Shown: one piece after another, positions 5,096 through 5,651 of the stretch
How positions within the stretch are numbered: position 1 is the stretch's first letter
How the letters are laid out: every line of letters begins with the position of its first letter
NCBI GenBank assembly: GCA_028687395.1
Contig: JAQUAE010000143.1
Span: forward strand, 1-5,651
Origin: Anaerolineales bacterium
Lineage (GTDB): Bacteria; Chloroflexota; Anaerolineae; Anaerolineales; UBA4823
Direction: 5' to 3'
Length of the DNA stretch: 5,651 bases
Program-made: the position numbers and the translations under genes
Notes under the pieces: generated by a model
What the model was told of the DNA's origin: nothing
The model's input: only the letters and a program-made list of their open reading frames with translations
The model's database searches: none

Positions 5096-5651
5096 ATTCA
5101 CCCCCTCACCCGCCTCATTCACCAGCACGCCCTCCAGCATGCCGAAGACCTGCCCTTCTGGCAGGTGCTGGCCGAAGGGCATGGCAGCCCGTTGCTCGAG
5201 CTTGGCTGCGGCAGCGGGCGCGTGCTGCGCCACCTGGCTGGGACCGGGCAGCGCGCCTTTGGGCTGGACGACCAGCTCGATCCCCTGGCGCTGCTGCGGC
5301 GAGATTGGCTCCTGGATGAGGCTCCGCCTGTGTTCCTGGCGGACATGGGCGCCTTTCATTTACAGGCTGCCTTCGGGCTGATTTTCGTCCCCTGCAACAC
5401 CTTCAGCACACTGGATCAAAGACAGCGCGCCGCAACGCTGGCGTGCGTTTTTCGCCACCTGCGGCCAGGCGGCGCCTTCGTGGCTTGCCTGCCGAATCCC
5501 ATTTCACTACGCCGCGTTCCCAGTCGCGGCGAAACGGAAGTGGAAGAAGCCTTCCCGCACCCGCTGGACGGCTCGCCGGTGCAGGTGAGCAGCGCCTGGG
5601 AGCGGGGGCGCCGGCTCTTCAAGCTTACCTGGCACTACGACCACCTGCTCC
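5096..5651 (+). CDS. Class I SAM-dependent methyltransferase, 3' end cut by window edge, probable ATT start
   Basis: The first 185 codons of a Rossmann-fold methyltransferase. Motif I is LLELGCGSGR (33-42, SAM binding), followed by FGLDDQ (55-60), where D58 is the likely acidic residue contacting the SAM ribose. FLADMGAF (80-87) is a motif II/III region, FGLIFVPCNTFSTL (93-106) is motif IV-like, and HLRPGGAFV (121-129) is the usual post-motif strand. The substrate is not recognisable. The frame is open from 5063, just after a TAA at 5060-5062, but contains no ATG, GTG or TTG before codon 24 (GTG at 5165). Starting there would remove the helix before motif I. The ATT at 5096 lies 6 nt after AAGGAG and gives an N-terminus (HPLTRLIHQHAL, then DLPFW) that looks natural for this fold. 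A one-base indel joining the ATG at 5091 is the alternative. The gene is divergent from tRNA-Pro. Confidence 0.85.
   Translation, partial: MHPLTRLIHQHALQHAEDLPFWQVLAEGHGSPLLELGCGSGRVLRHLAGTGQRAFGLDDQLDPLALLRRDWLLDEAPPVFLADMGAFHLQAAFGLIFVPCNTFSTLDQRQRAATLACVFRHLRPGGAFVACLPNPISLRRVPSRGETEVEEAFPHPLDGSPVQVSSAWERGRRLFKLTWHYDHLL

Noticed and set aside
5078..5359. Minus-strand open frame of 93 codons opposite the methyltransferase
   Set aside because: A shadow of the methyltransferase gene; it would also overlap the tRNA promoter and has no motif.
5091..5381. Plus-strand frame starting at the ATG at 5091
   Set aside because: The ATG is only 1 nt after AAGGAG, and the product is Ser/Pro/Cys-rich with no motif. 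The neighbouring frame encodes a clear SAM methyltransferase over the same bases.
1..5651. Search by eye for CRISPR arrays, insertion sequences, toxin-antitoxin pairs or defence genes
   Set aside because: No spaced direct repeats, transposase motifs or paired small genes were seen. The window is packed with chromosomal genes on a consistent strand.

Overview
The window is GC-rich, densely packed bacterial chromosome. It has no mobile element, CRISPR array or recognisable defence system. The gene types suggest a member of Chloroflexota (Anaerolineae-like): a cytosolic zinc-dependent phospholipase C-like protein, a degenerate NERD-like protein with a C-terminal anchor, an RNase HII with a GRGALAGPV motif, and a 103-aa conserved-looking protein beginning MAKAKFDVV. 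That taxonomic call rests on remembered family resemblance, not on a search.

Almost everything left of 5042 is on the minus strand. In transcription order: tRNA-Pro(TGG) at 5042-4969 with its own sigma70-type promoter; an intrinsic terminator at 4958-4918; a 103-aa protein of unknown function (4895-4584); then a tight five-gene run. That run is a zinc-dependent phospholipase C-like protein (4537-3731), a NERD-like membrane-anchored protein (3726-2899), an ALG5-like family 2 glycosyltransferase (2877-2140), RNase HII (2147-1479) and an S9-family peptidase (1456 to beyond base 1). Gaps in the run are 4, 21, -8 and 22 nt, so it looks like one operon. A TATAAT box sits 6 nt in front of a GTG start at 4537, preceded by a 7-bp-arm inverted repeat at 4555-4573. 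This suggests a leaderless first gene whose promoter could carry an operator.

On the plus strand a class I SAM-dependent methyltransferase begins at about 5096 and runs off the right edge. It is divergent from the tRNA, and the two -10 boxes occupy nearly the same bases. The methyltransferase frame has no ATG, GTG or TTG near its natural N-terminus, but an ATT codon lies 6 nt after a clean AAGGAG. This is either a rare ATT start or a frameshift.

The genes do not form an obvious pathway. RNase HII removes RNA from DNA, the glycosyltransferase probably charges a polyprenyl phosphate with a sugar, and the S9 peptidase trims peptides. The roles of the phospholipase-like, NERD-like and 103-aa proteins are unknown. 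The most interesting material is regulatory and initiation-related: the ATT start, the leaderless GTG start, the shared divergent -10, and the terminator immediately ahead of a gene with no visible promoter. No gap longer than 300 bases lacks a gene.
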